A DNA stretch of 64,000 nucleotides from Bacteroidota bacterium (GTDB lineage: Bacteria > Bacteroidota > Bacteroidia > Bacteroidales > JAGONC01), in assembly GCA_026391695.1 (NCBI GenBank), contig JAPLDP010000085.1, forward strand, positions 20,375 through 84,374. Direction: 5' to 3'. The notes beneath the pieces were generated by a model. It made no database searches. It saw nothing but the letters and a program-made list of their open reading frames with translations, and was not told the origin of the DNA. The translations under genes were made by a program, and so were the position numbers. This document shows, in pieces, positions 52,001 through 60,940 of this stretch. Numbering within the stretch: position 1 is the stretch's first letter; every line of letters begins with the position of its first letter.

Positions 52001-52235
52001 CATTTATATTGTTTTATCAGGTCAAATCGTCATGACCACGGGCCAGCAGAAAGAAAGAGCCTTTAAAAGCGGGGACATCTTTATAATTGAAACAGAAAGG
52101 GATTCGGTAAAGGATGCTAAATATATTGCCATCAAAGAAACCCTTTTATTAAAACTGGATATCAGGGAGATTTATAACATTATGCCGGAACAATCAGATT
52201 TTACCCAAAAATTCATCCCGTATTATATTAATTAA
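49068..52235 (+). CDS. ATP/ADP-translocase-like transporter fused to HEAT repeats and a cNMP-binding-like domain
   Basis: A 1055-residue protein. Residues 1 to about 440 hold about 12 membrane helices of the MFS/NTT type (for example FFMGLALAFYFTASNAIFIR). A soluble region (about 450-910) consists of HEAT-like helical repeats (for instance LMVDKNPGVKKAALIASGKA). The C-terminal about 130 residues resemble a cyclic-nucleotide-binding cupin (LFSVLPDFIVSELAMSVAEM, then FIYIVLSGQIVM) but lack the GELA...RxA phosphate-binding cassette. NTT proteins move nucleotides; in free-living bacteria such fusions are of unknown role. The 4-base overlap with the upstream gene implies coupling. Confidence 0.8.
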   Translation: MTTNRTNRILTLLNVRQGEGKPVVLLILFSFFMGLALAFYFTASNAIFIRHFSSRMISLSFIASGIAVYLTWLLLSLADKRLTVANQLIVKFIFVLAAVVVISLGIQFKESDVLTFIMYTFVRVLVYISLVTFWGIAGKLFNLRQGKRIFGLISTGEVISIIIGYFSIPLLLQFIKTPSLLFLSSFSFLICLVVALIIIKSYRKELDITVPITTKKTLQEGRQWKYRSLIKKPYFFLTSLMALLPIFGYLFVDFMFLHQTKHEFSNDQETIARFFGYVLGFVAVVELIFKLFVSGRMLNKYGLKASLLSLPMALLISTSLAALFGTFYGPMGMFFAFIVFTRLLERAVRGSIYEPAFQILYQPVPPEQRLAFQNQIEGIPKALGTIITGLVLTLFTSAGFLNLVHYNWFFLLVLILWIRFAYKMYRSYRGRIKELLEGQKTEITEMAHQVSAHSLSFLNESILKTDPKSIRQLFRLAENIDPIRSESMITDLLSQSPAQKKTEIIGYIEQRQIITARESLKNLLSNPENESLASSIRSTLKELDIAESYSLDLLTNLSKSKETENRETAARLLAYSPRYKTIQILSELMVDKNPGVKKAALIASGKAKRFELWPRLVENLTSPEFGSTASSAIRNIGEPILGELEKLFRKSMNNTQAQMRIIRLYREIGGEQAIKYLRSKINFPEKDIRIQVLIALSLLGYKADTSERVSIRQTIENIVEAMVWTMATIVDTGEESQTKYLHQALNDELTQKKEHIFLLLSLMYDSQTIGLIRKNIESGNNQSKIFALEISDMVVSLEIKDILLPLFDDISIQDRLHMFSARFPQEKLSRYERLVDIINKDYNVVSKWTKACAMELLVNYDRELVSPILCANIINPSQIIRETAAWVLHTIDIEKFFDTLALQKIEDKKRLEPITKKLEGGKSYRANLLVSEKIESLKSTGLFSVLPDFIVSELAMSVAEMRIGKDEILERHSGGPAFIYIVLSGQIVMTTGQQKERAFKSGDIFIIETERDSVKDAKYIAIKETLLLKLDIREIYNIMPEQSDFTQKFIPYYIN

Positions 52236-52263
52236 CATGATCCTGAAATAAATACCTCACGAT

Positions 52264-55200
52264 ATGAACATCTGGTCAAAACTGAAGCTGTTGCTCTCGC
52301 TTTTCGCATGTTCCTGTCTTTCGCTCATGGAAGCCTCAGGCCAGGGAAATGAAGAAGGATACCCGTTTATCAGAAATTTCAGTGCAGATGACTATAAGGC
52401 CAATACACAAAACTTTGCCGTTGTGCAGGACCACAGGGGAGTAATGTACTTTGGCAATTTTGCAGGAATTCTTGAATACGATGGTGCGACATGGAGGATC
52501 ATAACAACCGCGAACATCTCTAAAGTCTCCTCTCTCGCTTGCGACAGTCTGGGGAGAATATTTGCCGGGGCACGCGGCGAGATTGGCTACCTGGCACCCG
52601 ATCGCACTGGCAATATGAAATTCAATTCCTTAAATGGACTATTACAGGTCAACAACCGGGATTTTCTGGATGTCATCAGCACGTTTGCAACACCCGAAGG
52701 CGTCTACTTCGTCACGGAAAAATCAATATTGCTATATGATTATGACACCATAACCTGCCTGCGTTCAGACAGTGGCATTCTATCCTCCTTCTTCGTCAAC
52801 GGTATTCTGTACTATTTTGTAAAGGACCAGGGACTTATGAAGTTACAGGGAAGCCAACCATTAAAAGTAACTGAAAGCAACGGATTACCCCTGGCAACCG
52901 AAATCACAGCCATGGTTCCATCATCCATGAATCATGTGATTGTTGGCACCTTCAACCAGGGATTGTACATCATGACCCAAAATGGAATTGAAAAATTCAC
53001 CACTGAGGCAGACCAGGATTTTGAGTCTTCAACAATTACATGCGGCATAAAGATGAATGACGGGACACTCGTCTTTGGTACTGCAAGAAAAGGATTGATC
53101 ACGATTTCGTCTGATGGCACCAACGAACAGGTCATTGATAAAGATGCAGGTTTACGGAATGAAAATGTCACAGGGCTGTTCACTGACAGAAGCAACTCTT
53201 TATGGGTTACATTAAACAACGGCCTCGCTCTCATCGAAATTCCCTCTCCCCTCTCCGTCAGCGATGAACGGAAAAGAATCAGCGGTGGCGTTACCGGGAT
53301 GGTGAGGCTGGAGCAACAGCTCTATGTCTCAACATACCAGGGTTTATACAGATATTCAAAGGAAGAGAAAGGATTTAAGGCTATACCCGGGATCACGACT
53401 GCATGCTGGTCCATCCTTCCTTACGATAATGATCTCCTTGCCGCCACCACAGAGGGTGTATACGAGATAAACGGCGATGACTGCCGGCTTATCTGTGACG
53501 GATTTTCACTGGTACTCTGCCGCTCTGAATCAAATCCATCCATCGTTTTTGCCGGACAAACCGATGGTCTCCTCATCCTGCAGAAAATACAAAATCACTG
53601 GACAGAAAAGAGAACTGGAATTTCAACAGAAATCCGGGAGATCGCGGAAGATCAAAACGGAAACCTGTGGCTGAATACACCTATTAACGGCATCTATCTC
53701 TGCAATACGTCAGATGGAACGCTGATACAAAAAATTGACACAACAACAGGTCTTCCTTTCATGACAGGTAACCACATCAATGATCTGTCGTCCGGAATCA
53801 TTCTGACAACAAGACAAGGTCTGTATCATTATAGCACTATTACGAAATCAATAGAGATCTTCCCGATGTTTCAGAACGACAGTATTGACAGGACCATCTG
53901 GCTCAGCAGGATCATCGAGGATAAGTCAGGAAATCTGTGGACAACCGGTGGTGATGAGGAGGATGTGACATTATATAAAAAGTCAGGCGTCACGTATGAA
54001 AAATTCAAAACCCCGTTCCTCCCTATCAATGATTTTGTTGCATGGATCATATTCCCGGAGGAGGATGGCATTACATGGTTTGGCGGACCTGATGGACTGA
54101 TACGATACGATCCTGCAGTAATAAAGAACTATAATGCACCCTTTTCCACATTGCTCCGAAAAGTGACACTAAAAAATGACTCGGTCATCTTCCAGGGCAC
54201 CTTTTTCAATGCAGGAAATATTGCCGTGGAAAGCCAGAATGCCAATCTCATCCCCGAGATCGATTATGCATATAATTCGGTCTCTTTTGGTTATTCTTCC
54301 ACAGGATATTATGTCAATGGCGTTATCAGGTACCAGTATTTTCTTGAGGGATTTGACAGGATATGGTCGGAATGGCGTGTTGAAAATACAAAAGAATATA
54401 CCAATCTTACCAGGGGCGACTATGTTTTTCATGTTAGATCCAGAAACATCTACGACAAGGTCAGCAATGAAACAACCTTTGCATTTCAGATACTCACACC
54501 ATGGTACATGGCATGGTGGGCCTACATCATTTATATAATCCTGGTGGGTGTAGTCATTTATTTTATCGTCCTGCTTCGCTCCAGAAAATTGGTAAAGGAG
54601 AAGCAGGTCCTTGAGAACATCATCCAGGACAGGACAACAGAAGTGGTCAGGCAGAAAGAAGAGATCGAGCAGAAATCGCTGGAATTATCGGATAAGAATG
54701 AGGAACTGGAGAAGATAAATAATGTCGTTAAATCGATCAATGCAGAGCTTCATTTTGCCAGGCTCCTGCAGTCGGTACTTGAGAAGATGACCATGATCAG
54801 GGGCGTGCAGAGAGCCTCCGCCTATATTTATGATAAAGGCGCCGAGGCATATAAACTCAAAGCCAATTTTGGATGGGACCAGAAAGAGGTTGAAACCATC
54901 CAGTTTGGTCTTGAAGAAGCTGAAGAAAAGATCCTGAAAAACACGATTGAAATCTATGAGGACATCTTTATTAAAAGCGATTTAAGAGATACAGAAGATA
55001 AAAAGGATCCGGGTAAAGCGGGCGTGGCCCGATCCATGCTCATCCTGGTCATCAAGGTCGAAAACAGGATTGAGGGATTTCTTATCCTTGAAAATATGAC
55101 AAAGGAGAATGCCTTCAGCAAAAAGGATTTCGGATTTATCAAAAACTCAAAAGAACATATCATCTCAGCTTTTATTAAAACAAAAATCCTTGAAGACCTG

Positions 55201-56028
55201 CAGGCAACGCTGGATAATCTTAAGGAAACACAGAAACAACTCATTCAATCCGAGAAACTGGCATCTCTTGGTCAGCTGACCGCAGGAATCGCTCACGAAA
55301 TTCAAAATCCGCTGAACTTCGTAAATAATTTCTCTAACCTTTCGATCGACCTGGCAGAAGAGCTGAAGGGATCGCTTGAGAACCTCAAGAAGAATGTGTC
55401 ATCCGGTTCCTTGGAAGAGATGGCCGAAACTGTCGAAATGCTGTTGTCAAACGTTAAAAAGATCAATGAGCACGGCAACAGGGCTGAACGGATCGTGAAG
55501 GGCATGCTGCAACACTCAAGGGGCGTGGCAGGAGAGCTCCTCCTGACGGATGTCAACGTTCTCGTTGAAGAGTACGTCAACCTCTCCTATCATGGAACAC
55601 GGGCAGAGAACAAAGAATTCAATGTAACTTTTAAGAAGGATATGGATCCTGCGGTTGGCAAGGTTAAAATAGTCCCACAGGATTTCAGCCGGGTCATCAT
55701 TAACATCGTTAATAATGCCTGTTATGCCGTTTTTGAGAAGAGCTTACGGCAAAAACAAGGGTATTCACCTGAGATAAGCATCTCGACAAAAAGATTGGGC
55801 AAACAGATCGAAATACGCATTAAGGATAATGGCAGCGGAATACCACAGGCGATCATCGACAAGGTATTCAATCCGTTCTTTACGACCAAGCCGACAGGAA
55901 AAGGCACAGGATTAGGGCTTTCGGTGAGCTATGATATCATCAAGAACATCCATAACGGGCAGCTTGAGGTTAACTCAAAAGAAGGCGAATCAACGGAATT
56001 CATCATTACCATCCCCGACAGGGGATAA
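52264..56028 (+). CDS. Propeller sensor histidine kinase with GAF domain
   Basis: A 1254-residue kinase. It has a signal peptide (ends near MEASGQG), a periplasmic two-component-regulator propeller region (about 30-640), a Y_Y_Y beta domain (about 660-745), one membrane helix (about 747-775), a coiled coil (about 780-825), a GAF domain (about 825-960), a HisKA-type dimerisation domain with SLGQLTAGIAHEIQNPLNF (His1011), and an HATPase (about 1110-1254: NNACYAVFEK, GTGLGLSVSYDII). Unlike SusR-type hybrid regulators it has no receiver or AraC domain, so a separate response regulator is needed; none is adjacent. Confidence 0.9.
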   Translation: MNIWSKLKLLLSLFACSCLSLMEASGQGNEEGYPFIRNFSADDYKANTQNFAVVQDHRGVMYFGNFAGILEYDGATWRIITTANISKVSSLACDSLGRIFAGARGEIGYLAPDRTGNMKFNSLNGLLQVNNRDFLDVISTFATPEGVYFVTEKSILLYDYDTITCLRSDSGILSSFFVNGILYYFVKDQGLMKLQGSQPLKVTESNGLPLATEITAMVPSSMNHVIVGTFNQGLYIMTQNGIEKFTTEADQDFESSTITCGIKMNDGTLVFGTARKGLITISSDGTNEQVIDKDAGLRNENVTGLFTDRSNSLWVTLNNGLALIEIPSPLSVSDERKRISGGVTGMVRLEQQLYVSTYQGLYRYSKEEKGFKAIPGITTACWSILPYDNDLLAATTEGVYEINGDDCRLICDGFSLVLCRSESNPSIVFAGQTDGLLILQKIQNHWTEKRTGISTEIREIAEDQNGNLWLNTPINGIYLCNTSDGTLIQKIDTTTGLPFMTGNHINDLSSGIILTTRQGLYHYSTITKSIEIFPMFQNDSIDRTIWLSRIIEDKSGNLWTTGGDEEDVTLYKKSGVTYEKFKTPFLPINDFVAWIIFPEEDGITWFGGPDGLIRYDPAVIKNYNAPFSTLLRKVTLKNDSVIFQGTFFNAGNIAVESQNANLIPEIDYAYNSVSFGYSSTGYYVNGVIRYQYFLEGFDRIWSEWRVENTKEYTNLTRGDYVFHVRSRNIYDKVSNETTFAFQILTPWYMAWWAYIIYIILVGVVIYFIVLLRSRKLVKEKQVLENIIQDRTTEVVRQKEEIEQKSLELSDKNEELEKINNVVKSINAELHFARLLQSVLEKMTMIRGVQRASAYIYDKGAEAYKLKANFGWDQKEVETIQFGLEEAEEKILKNTIEIYEDIFIKSDLRDTEDKKDPGKAGVARSMLILVIKVENRIEGFLILENMTKENAFSKKDFGFIKNSKEHIISAFIKTKILEDLQATLDNLKETQKQLIQSEKLASLGQLTAGIAHEIQNPLNFVNNFSNLSIDLAEELKGSLENLKKNVSSGSLEEMAETVEMLLSNVKKINEHGNRAERIVKGMLQHSRGVAGELLLTDVNVLVEEYVNLSYHGTRAENKEFNVTFKKDMDPAVGKVKIVPQDFSRVIINIVNNACYAVFEKSLRQKQGYSPEISISTKRLGKQIEIRIKDNGSGIPQAIIDKVFNPFFTTKPTGKGTGLGLSVSYDIIKNIHNGQLEVNSKEGESTEFIITIPDRG

Positions 56029-56055
56029 GGGAAAATCAGATTGCAGATTATAGAT

Positions 56056-56676
56056 ATGAGAAAGAAATATTGCAAAAGTGTCTACTTGATTTTATCCATC
56101 TATCTGATCCTGGGGGCAGGCCAGTGTTTTGGTCAGCCCACATTCCTGATCCACCAATTCAACCTGGCATACAAGGGTGCGGTGAAACCACGGCTTACCA
56201 TCAGAGCCGAATATTTTTTCGATGAAAAAATTTCTTTTAGTAGCTATCTGTATGCCGGCCCTGGCTGGGGCGAAGGCGTTGCAGGTGTCGGATATCAGCT
56301 GAAGGATTGGATCTACATCGGTTTTATGGCCGGGTTCCAGGACGATAAAGAGCACATCTGGAGGATCATGCCGAATTTTTATTTATCAAAAGGCAGATTC
56401 TCACTGCTGGGTTTATTCGGACATGGCCCTGGCAGCGATAATGACCGCTTTGCGTTACAGTTTTATTATAATCTGAAATCCTTTAAAGTCGGTATCGAAG
56501 GGATCAAGGAATTTACTATTTATGCCCTGGGTCCGCGCTTTGACTATACCTGCCTGAATAAGCCTCCTATCCATATATGGGTAGCTCCTTACTGGGATTT
56601 CACCTATGGCAAACCTGCTGCTATGTTTGGAGTGTATGCCATCTTCGGTAAGAAGGGTGTCATCGAAACGGATTAA
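56056..56676 (+). CDS. Predicted small beta-barrel envelope protein
   Basis: A 206-residue protein with a signal peptide (MRKKYCKSVYLILSIYLIL, cleavage near CFGQ) followed by regularly alternating amphipathic strands (for example FFDEKISFSSYLYAGPGWG), which suggests an outer membrane barrel of about 8-10 strands. No family recognised. I use ATG 56056; a TTG five codons upstream is less likely. It lies 27 bases after the sensor kinase and 11 bases before the GH31 gene. Confidence 0.7.
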   Translation: MRKKYCKSVYLILSIYLILGAGQCFGQPTFLIHQFNLAYKGAVKPRLTIRAEYFFDEKISFSSYLYAGPGWGEGVAGVGYQLKDWIYIGFMAGFQDDKEHIWRIMPNFYLSKGRFSLLGLFGHGPGSDNDRFALQFYYNLKSFKVGIEGIKEFTIYALGPRFDYTCLNKPPIHIWVAPYWDFTYGKPAAMFGVYAIFGKKGVIETD

Positions 56677-56687
56677 AATAAGCTATA

Positions 56688-59600
56688 ATGAAAACGGTCC
56701 TGCTTATCTTTTTTATCTTTTCTTTCTCCATTACAGAATCCCAAATTTTGACCGTGTTACCCGAATTCCCTGTTAACACGGATTACATAGAGATTATTTA
56801 TAACGCTTCTCTTGGTAACGGCAATTTGGCAGGGTATAACGGTGACGTCTATGCTCACACCGGGCTTATCACCACCGAAAGTGTCGACTGGCATGACTGG
56901 AAACATGTTGTGGGTAATTGGGGCCAGCCCGATCCTAAAGTTCTGATGGAAAAGATCGGGGAAAATCTTTACAAAATAAGTTACCAGATCCTTTCTTTTT
57001 ACAACTTCAATCCGGAGGAAGAAACAGCGCTCCAGATTGCCTTTGTATTCAGGAACGCTGACGGCTCCCTGATCGGAACAAATGCCGATGGAACGGATAT
57101 TATATATTCCATCAACCTCACTCCGGTCGGTGAATATCTTAGCCATTCATGGGACGGGCACCGGCTTGTCATAACAGCCAGTAATGGGCAGATGGAACTA
57201 CTGCCATATACAGCAAATGTTTTGCGGGTTACTTTCATTCCGGAAGGAACGGCCTTTAACGATACCTCATACAGTGTTATTCTTGAATCACAATCTACTT
57301 CACAAATGCTCGAGGATCATACCGGTTACTTACTTTTTAGCTATGGTGAAAAGGATGTCATAGTAACTAAGCATCCCTTGCGGTTATCCTTCCTGGAGAA
57401 TAACGAACCTTTATTATCTGATGAGCTGGGCATTTACACACGTTTTGGCAGAGAAGGGGTACGGTTTAACCTCCATGATGAAGAAAAGCTCTATGGCTGC
57501 GGATCCAGAGCATTGCCAGTGAACCGGCGTGGTTTTGTGCTGGAAAACTATAACCAGCCGCACTATGGATATAGTTATGGCGAGATGAACCTGAACATTT
57601 CAATACCAGCCATTGTATCCTCAGAAGGTTATATGCTTTTTTTTGATAGCCAGTGGCCCGGAAGGTTTGACCTTGGCGCCACCAATCCTTCTGTCCTCGA
57701 TTTCTCAAATGAAGCTTCCCCCATGCCGTATTTTTATATCTCCGGAGATTCCTTTGATGACCTGTTGGATGAATATACACTTTTGACGGGTCGTCAGCCA
57801 TTGCCACCATTGTGGGCATTGGGATATTTACAGTCGCGTTATGGATATGAAAACGAAGGAGAAGCACGTTCGGTGGTGGATCAAATGAGAGCAGAAGGCT
57901 TTCCCATGGATGCGATCATTCTCGACCTATACTGGTATGGCGGTACCTCTCAAATGTGCAACATGACATGGGATATTAGCCGCTGGCCAAATCCGGTCAC
58001 TATGATCAGCGACTTCAAACAGGAAGGTATTAAGACTATTCTTGTTTCAGAGCCCTACTATACGCTTGAAAGTACCTGGTACCCGTTTCTGAATGCCAAT
58101 CACTATCTTTGCACAAATACAACGGGTAGCACTTATATTTTGGATGATTTCTGGACCGGTCCCTCTGCCCTGCTTGACCTCACAATTCCTGCAGCACGGA
58201 ACTGGATGTGGAATTTTTACAGAGCCAGGATCAACGAAGGTGTGGAGGGTTGGTGGTGCGACCTGGGAGAACCGGAATCGCATCCCGATGACATGTTACA
58301 CAAGCAAGGACCGGCAAGAGAATTCCATAATGTCTATTCCCTTATGTGGGCTCAGAATATCTATGAAGGGTACGTGGAAGAATATCCGGATAAGCGATTA
58401 TTCAATCTGATCCGCTCTGGATATAGCGGAATGCAGCGTTACAGCACATTTCCGTGGTCGGGCGATGTGCAAAAAAGCTGGGACGGACTGCAGGCACAGA
58501 TCCCTGTCATGCTGGGTATGGGGATGAACGGTGCAGCTTATATGGCTTCCGACCTGGGTGGCTTTGCAGGATCGGAACAAGATAATGAGTTATATACACG
58601 CTGGATGCAGTTCGGAACTTTTTGCCCTGTCATGAGGGCACATGGCTCTGGGGTTCCAACAGAACCTGTCTTTTATCCACAACCCTATAAAAACATTCTC
58701 CGGAATTTTATCAGACTGCGATATCAATTGCTGCCCTATAATTATACCATTGCATGGAAAAACAGCACAACGGGGCGGCCCCTGGCAATGCCAATGAACT
58801 ACTTTGATCCCGGTAATCCCGTTCTGGGAAATATCAACGACCAGTATTTCTGGGGAGAAAATATACTGGTGGCACCGGTAATGGAAAGCGATCAGACATC
58901 CAGAGAGGTGTCAGTCCCGGAAGGTGTCTGGATCGATTTCTGGACGGAAGCAAGATATACCGGTGAAGATTTTTATACAATCAATTCTCCGATCGAAAGG
59001 ATCCCTGTACTCATCAAAGCAGGCAGCTTCATTCCTGTGACCGCTCCGGCAATATCCACTGACTATTACAATTCAGATACGCTTGCAATTTGGTATTACC
59101 CCGACAAAGATGTGAATACATCAACGGATGTGCTTTATCTGGATGACGGGGTGACAAGGGATGCCTATCTAAATGGGGCTTGGCAGATATTCTCCTTTAG
59201 TGGTGATGTGACAGAAAACCAGGTTTCAATTCTTATCGAAAAAAATGGACCCGGATATACAGGTGCTCCGGAACAAAGGGAGATGATCTTTGATATTAAA
59301 CGAATAAGTAAAAATCCGGATGAAGTTAAGGTCAATGGTGAGAGTATTACTGTCGTCAGTACACTGGAAGAATTTTTTAATTTGCCCGAGGCAGCTTATA
59401 CAGATCAGTCTGAAAATACGCTAAAGGTTCATTTCCAGTTTTCAGGTGAGCAGGCACAAGTGGTGATAACCGGAGGAAATCTGGGCACAGAAAATAAATA
59501 CATCGGTGAACAAGCATCATTCATTCTCTACGATCCTTCCCCAAATCCATTCACAAATGAAACAATCATCCGATTTGACGCCAGGGAGCACAGTACTTTT

Positions 59601-59795
59601 ATAGTTGAAATTCAAAATATTGAGGGAAAGAGAGTGCTGAAAAAAGGAATTAATGTGAAGCATACCGGCATTAATGAATATAAATGGAATGGCAAAGATG
59701 AAGATGGAATTGAGATGGGAGCAGGAATCTATTTTGTTTCAGTGATTGATTCAGATAATCAGCGCCAAACAAAAAAGCTCATAAAACTGGAATAA
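56688..59795 (+). CDS. GH31 family glycosidase with T9SS sorting domain
   Basis: A 1035-residue secreted enzyme. Signal peptide (ends near ITESQ), a beta-sandwich module (about 20-150), the GH31 N-terminal domain, and the TIM barrel with nucleophile Asp525 in GWWCDLGEPE and acid/base Asp622 in MASDLGGFAG. A C-terminal beta domain is followed by a type IX secretion sorting domain (about 950-1035: PNPFTNETIIRF, GAGIYFVSVID). GH31 includes alpha-glucosidases, alpha-xylosidases and transglycosylases; the exact activity cannot be set. It is exported to the surface and ends the six-gene run. Confidence 0.88.
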   Translation: MKTVLLIFFIFSFSITESQILTVLPEFPVNTDYIEIIYNASLGNGNLAGYNGDVYAHTGLITTESVDWHDWKHVVGNWGQPDPKVLMEKIGENLYKISYQILSFYNFNPEEETALQIAFVFRNADGSLIGTNADGTDIIYSINLTPVGEYLSHSWDGHRLVITASNGQMELLPYTANVLRVTFIPEGTAFNDTSYSVILESQSTSQMLEDHTGYLLFSYGEKDVIVTKHPLRLSFLENNEPLLSDELGIYTRFGREGVRFNLHDEEKLYGCGSRALPVNRRGFVLENYNQPHYGYSYGEMNLNISIPAIVSSEGYMLFFDSQWPGRFDLGATNPSVLDFSNEASPMPYFYISGDSFDDLLDEYTLLTGRQPLPPLWALGYLQSRYGYENEGEARSVVDQMRAEGFPMDAIILDLYWYGGTSQMCNMTWDISRWPNPVTMISDFKQEGIKTILVSEPYYTLESTWYPFLNANHYLCTNTTGSTYILDDFWTGPSALLDLTIPAARNWMWNFYRARINEGVEGWWCDLGEPESHPDDMLHKQGPAREFHNVYSLMWAQNIYEGYVEEYPDKRLFNLIRSGYSGMQRYSTFPWSGDVQKSWDGLQAQIPVMLGMGMNGAAYMASDLGGFAGSEQDNELYTRWMQFGTFCPVMRAHGSGVPTEPVFYPQPYKNILRNFIRLRYQLLPYNYTIAWKNSTTGRPLAMPMNYFDPGNPVLGNINDQYFWGENILVAPVMESDQTSREVSVPEGVWIDFWTEARYTGEDFYTINSPIERIPVLIKAGSFIPVTAPAISTDYYNSDTLAIWYYPDKDVNTSTDVLYLDDGVTRDAYLNGAWQIFSFSGDVTENQVSILIEKNGPGYTGAPEQREMIFDIKRISKNPDEVKVNGESITVVSTLEEFFNLPEAAYTDQSENTLKVHFQFSGEQAQVVITGGNLGTENKYIGEQASFILYDPSPNPFTNETIIRFDAREHSTFIVEIQNIEGKRVLKKGINVKHTGINEYKWNGKDEDGIEMGAGIYFVSVIDSDNQRQTKKLIKLE

Positions 59796-59804
59796 TTTAT
59801 TGAT

Positions 59805-59843
59805 ACGGATGACATCTTTCGAAAAAGATGGCATCCGTGCTTT
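59805..59843 (+). terminator. Intrinsic terminator after the GH31 gene
   Basis: ACGGATGACATCTTT (59805-59819) pairs with AAAGATGGCATCCGT (59824-59838) with one mismatch around a CGAA loop, followed by GCTTTCTTA. It closes the 45-60 kb transcription unit. Confidence 0.7.
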
Positions 59844-59880
59844 CTTAGAAATGCCACCTAAAAAAAGTCAAAAAATCAGA

Positions 59881-59911
59881 GGCAACTTGCCGGCATGTTG
59901 CCCCTATTTTT
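59881..59911 (+). terminator. Palindromic hairpin with T-run
   Basis: GGCAACTTGCCGGCATGTTG and the next CC form a near-perfect 22-base palindrome (T-T mismatches only), followed by CCTATTTTT. It resembles a second intrinsic terminator. It may also mark the left border of the accessory segment. Confidence 0.5.
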
Positions 59912-60040
59912 CATAAAAAAAGCCGGTACCAATTTAAGTGCTGGTTTATCCTTGGAAGGGTCTACACCATACATAATCCATTGGTTTTATTTAAATTAGG
60001 ATTTTTCTAAAATAATTAGTAATATTGCTGTTAGCAGATA

Positions 60041-60048
60041 GTTGGTGC
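60041..60048 (+). other. GTT-type core site before the CoiA-like cassette
   Basis: GTTGGTGC lies 17 bases before the CoiA-like start. It is part of GATAGTTGGTGCCCATTATC (60037-60056), whose reverse complement GATAATGGGCACCAACTATC matches GATAACGGGCACTAACGA at 60933-60950 at most positions. The two thus bracket the gene as inverted repeats, as expected for the core of an upstream recombination site. No full upstream attC arm was recognised. Confidence 0.4.
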
Positions 60049-60064
60049 CCATTATCAAAAAAAA

Positions 60065-60934
60065 GTGATTTACGCAATTGATAAAATAGGAAATAAAGTT
60101 CGTGCGTATCCACAAGGACGAGCATTGTGTCCTAATCCCTCTTGTAGATCAAATCTTATAGCAAAATGTGGTGAATTTAATATTTGGCATTGGGCTCATG
60201 AAAACAATTCTGATTGTGATTCATGGAATTATGAACCGATGACTGAATGGCACATTTCCTGGCAAGAAAATTTTCCACATGAACGGACAGATGTGTTTGT
60301 TAGAAAAGGTAATGAATATCATCTTGCTGATATAGTTTGTAAAGATAATTTAGTGATTGAAATTCAAAATTCTCAAATATCTTCAACTGAGGTTCGAAAA
60401 AGGGAGAGCTTTTATGGCAAAATGATTTGGGTAATTAACTCAAAAGAGTTTAAACATAATTTTATCTTAAAAGATTTCGGATTTGAGTTTGTTGATGAGA
60501 TTTGGTTTAAGCATATAATTCCTTATCACGAAGGGGATCTGGATTTTGCCATCATTATACCTGAAGATGATAACGGATCAATATTAGAATCAGTTCAGAT
60601 GAATAACTACAAGAAATTTTTCGATAAAGGGAAAGGAAAAGAATTCTGGGCACGAAAAAGAAATGGACCTGATCCAAAACTTCCACTTGAAATTCAAAAT
60701 AGTTTTAGAGGTTATCTACTTGATCAACGGATTAAAAAATATTGCAAACCGACAAAAAATCATGGTACTTCTTTCCGTTGGAAAACAATGAGAAAGTCAT
60801 GGTCTATTACGAAAATGCCCAAATTTATCGATCTTAATAATGGATTTCTTTTTTTAATTAAAACTCTTCACTCAAATGGAAATGGCTTTGGATTGATAAT
60901 TTCAAAATCTACTTTTTTAAATAAATATCAATGA
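60065..60934 (+). CDS. CoiA-like nuclease-domain protein
   Basis: A 289-residue protein starting at GTG. The N-terminal zinc-like region (CPNPSC at 22-27, then IWHWAH) and the nuclease core HLADIVCKDNLVIEIQNSQI (Asp, then E-x-Q, then an R...Y) match the competence protein CoiA family, a PD-(D/E)XK-like fold. The role of CoiA in transformation is poorly defined; in mobile elements such proteins might process DNA or act in defence (inferred). Composition is more AT-rich than upstream genes. The stop codon overlaps the start of the attC-like repeat, an arrangement typical of gene cassettes. Confidence 0.75.
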   Translation: MIYAIDKIGNKVRAYPQGRALCPNPSCRSNLIAKCGEFNIWHWAHENNSDCDSWNYEPMTEWHISWQENFPHERTDVFVRKGNEYHLADIVCKDNLVIEIQNSQISSTEVRKRESFYGKMIWVINSKEFKHNFILKDFGFEFVDEIWFKHIIPYHEGDLDFAIIIPEDDNGSILESVQMNNYKKFFDKGKGKEFWARKRNGPDPKLPLEIQNSFRGYLLDQRIKKYCKPTKNHGTSFRWKTMRKSWSITKMPKFIDLNNGFLFLIKTLHSNGNGFGLIISKSTFLNKYQ

Positions 60935-60940
60935 TAACGG

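Noticed and set aside
59881..59902. GGCAAC...GTTGCC palindrome as a further attC site
   Set aside because: It is only 22 bases, lacks spacers and core polarity, and is followed by a T-run, which fits a terminator better.
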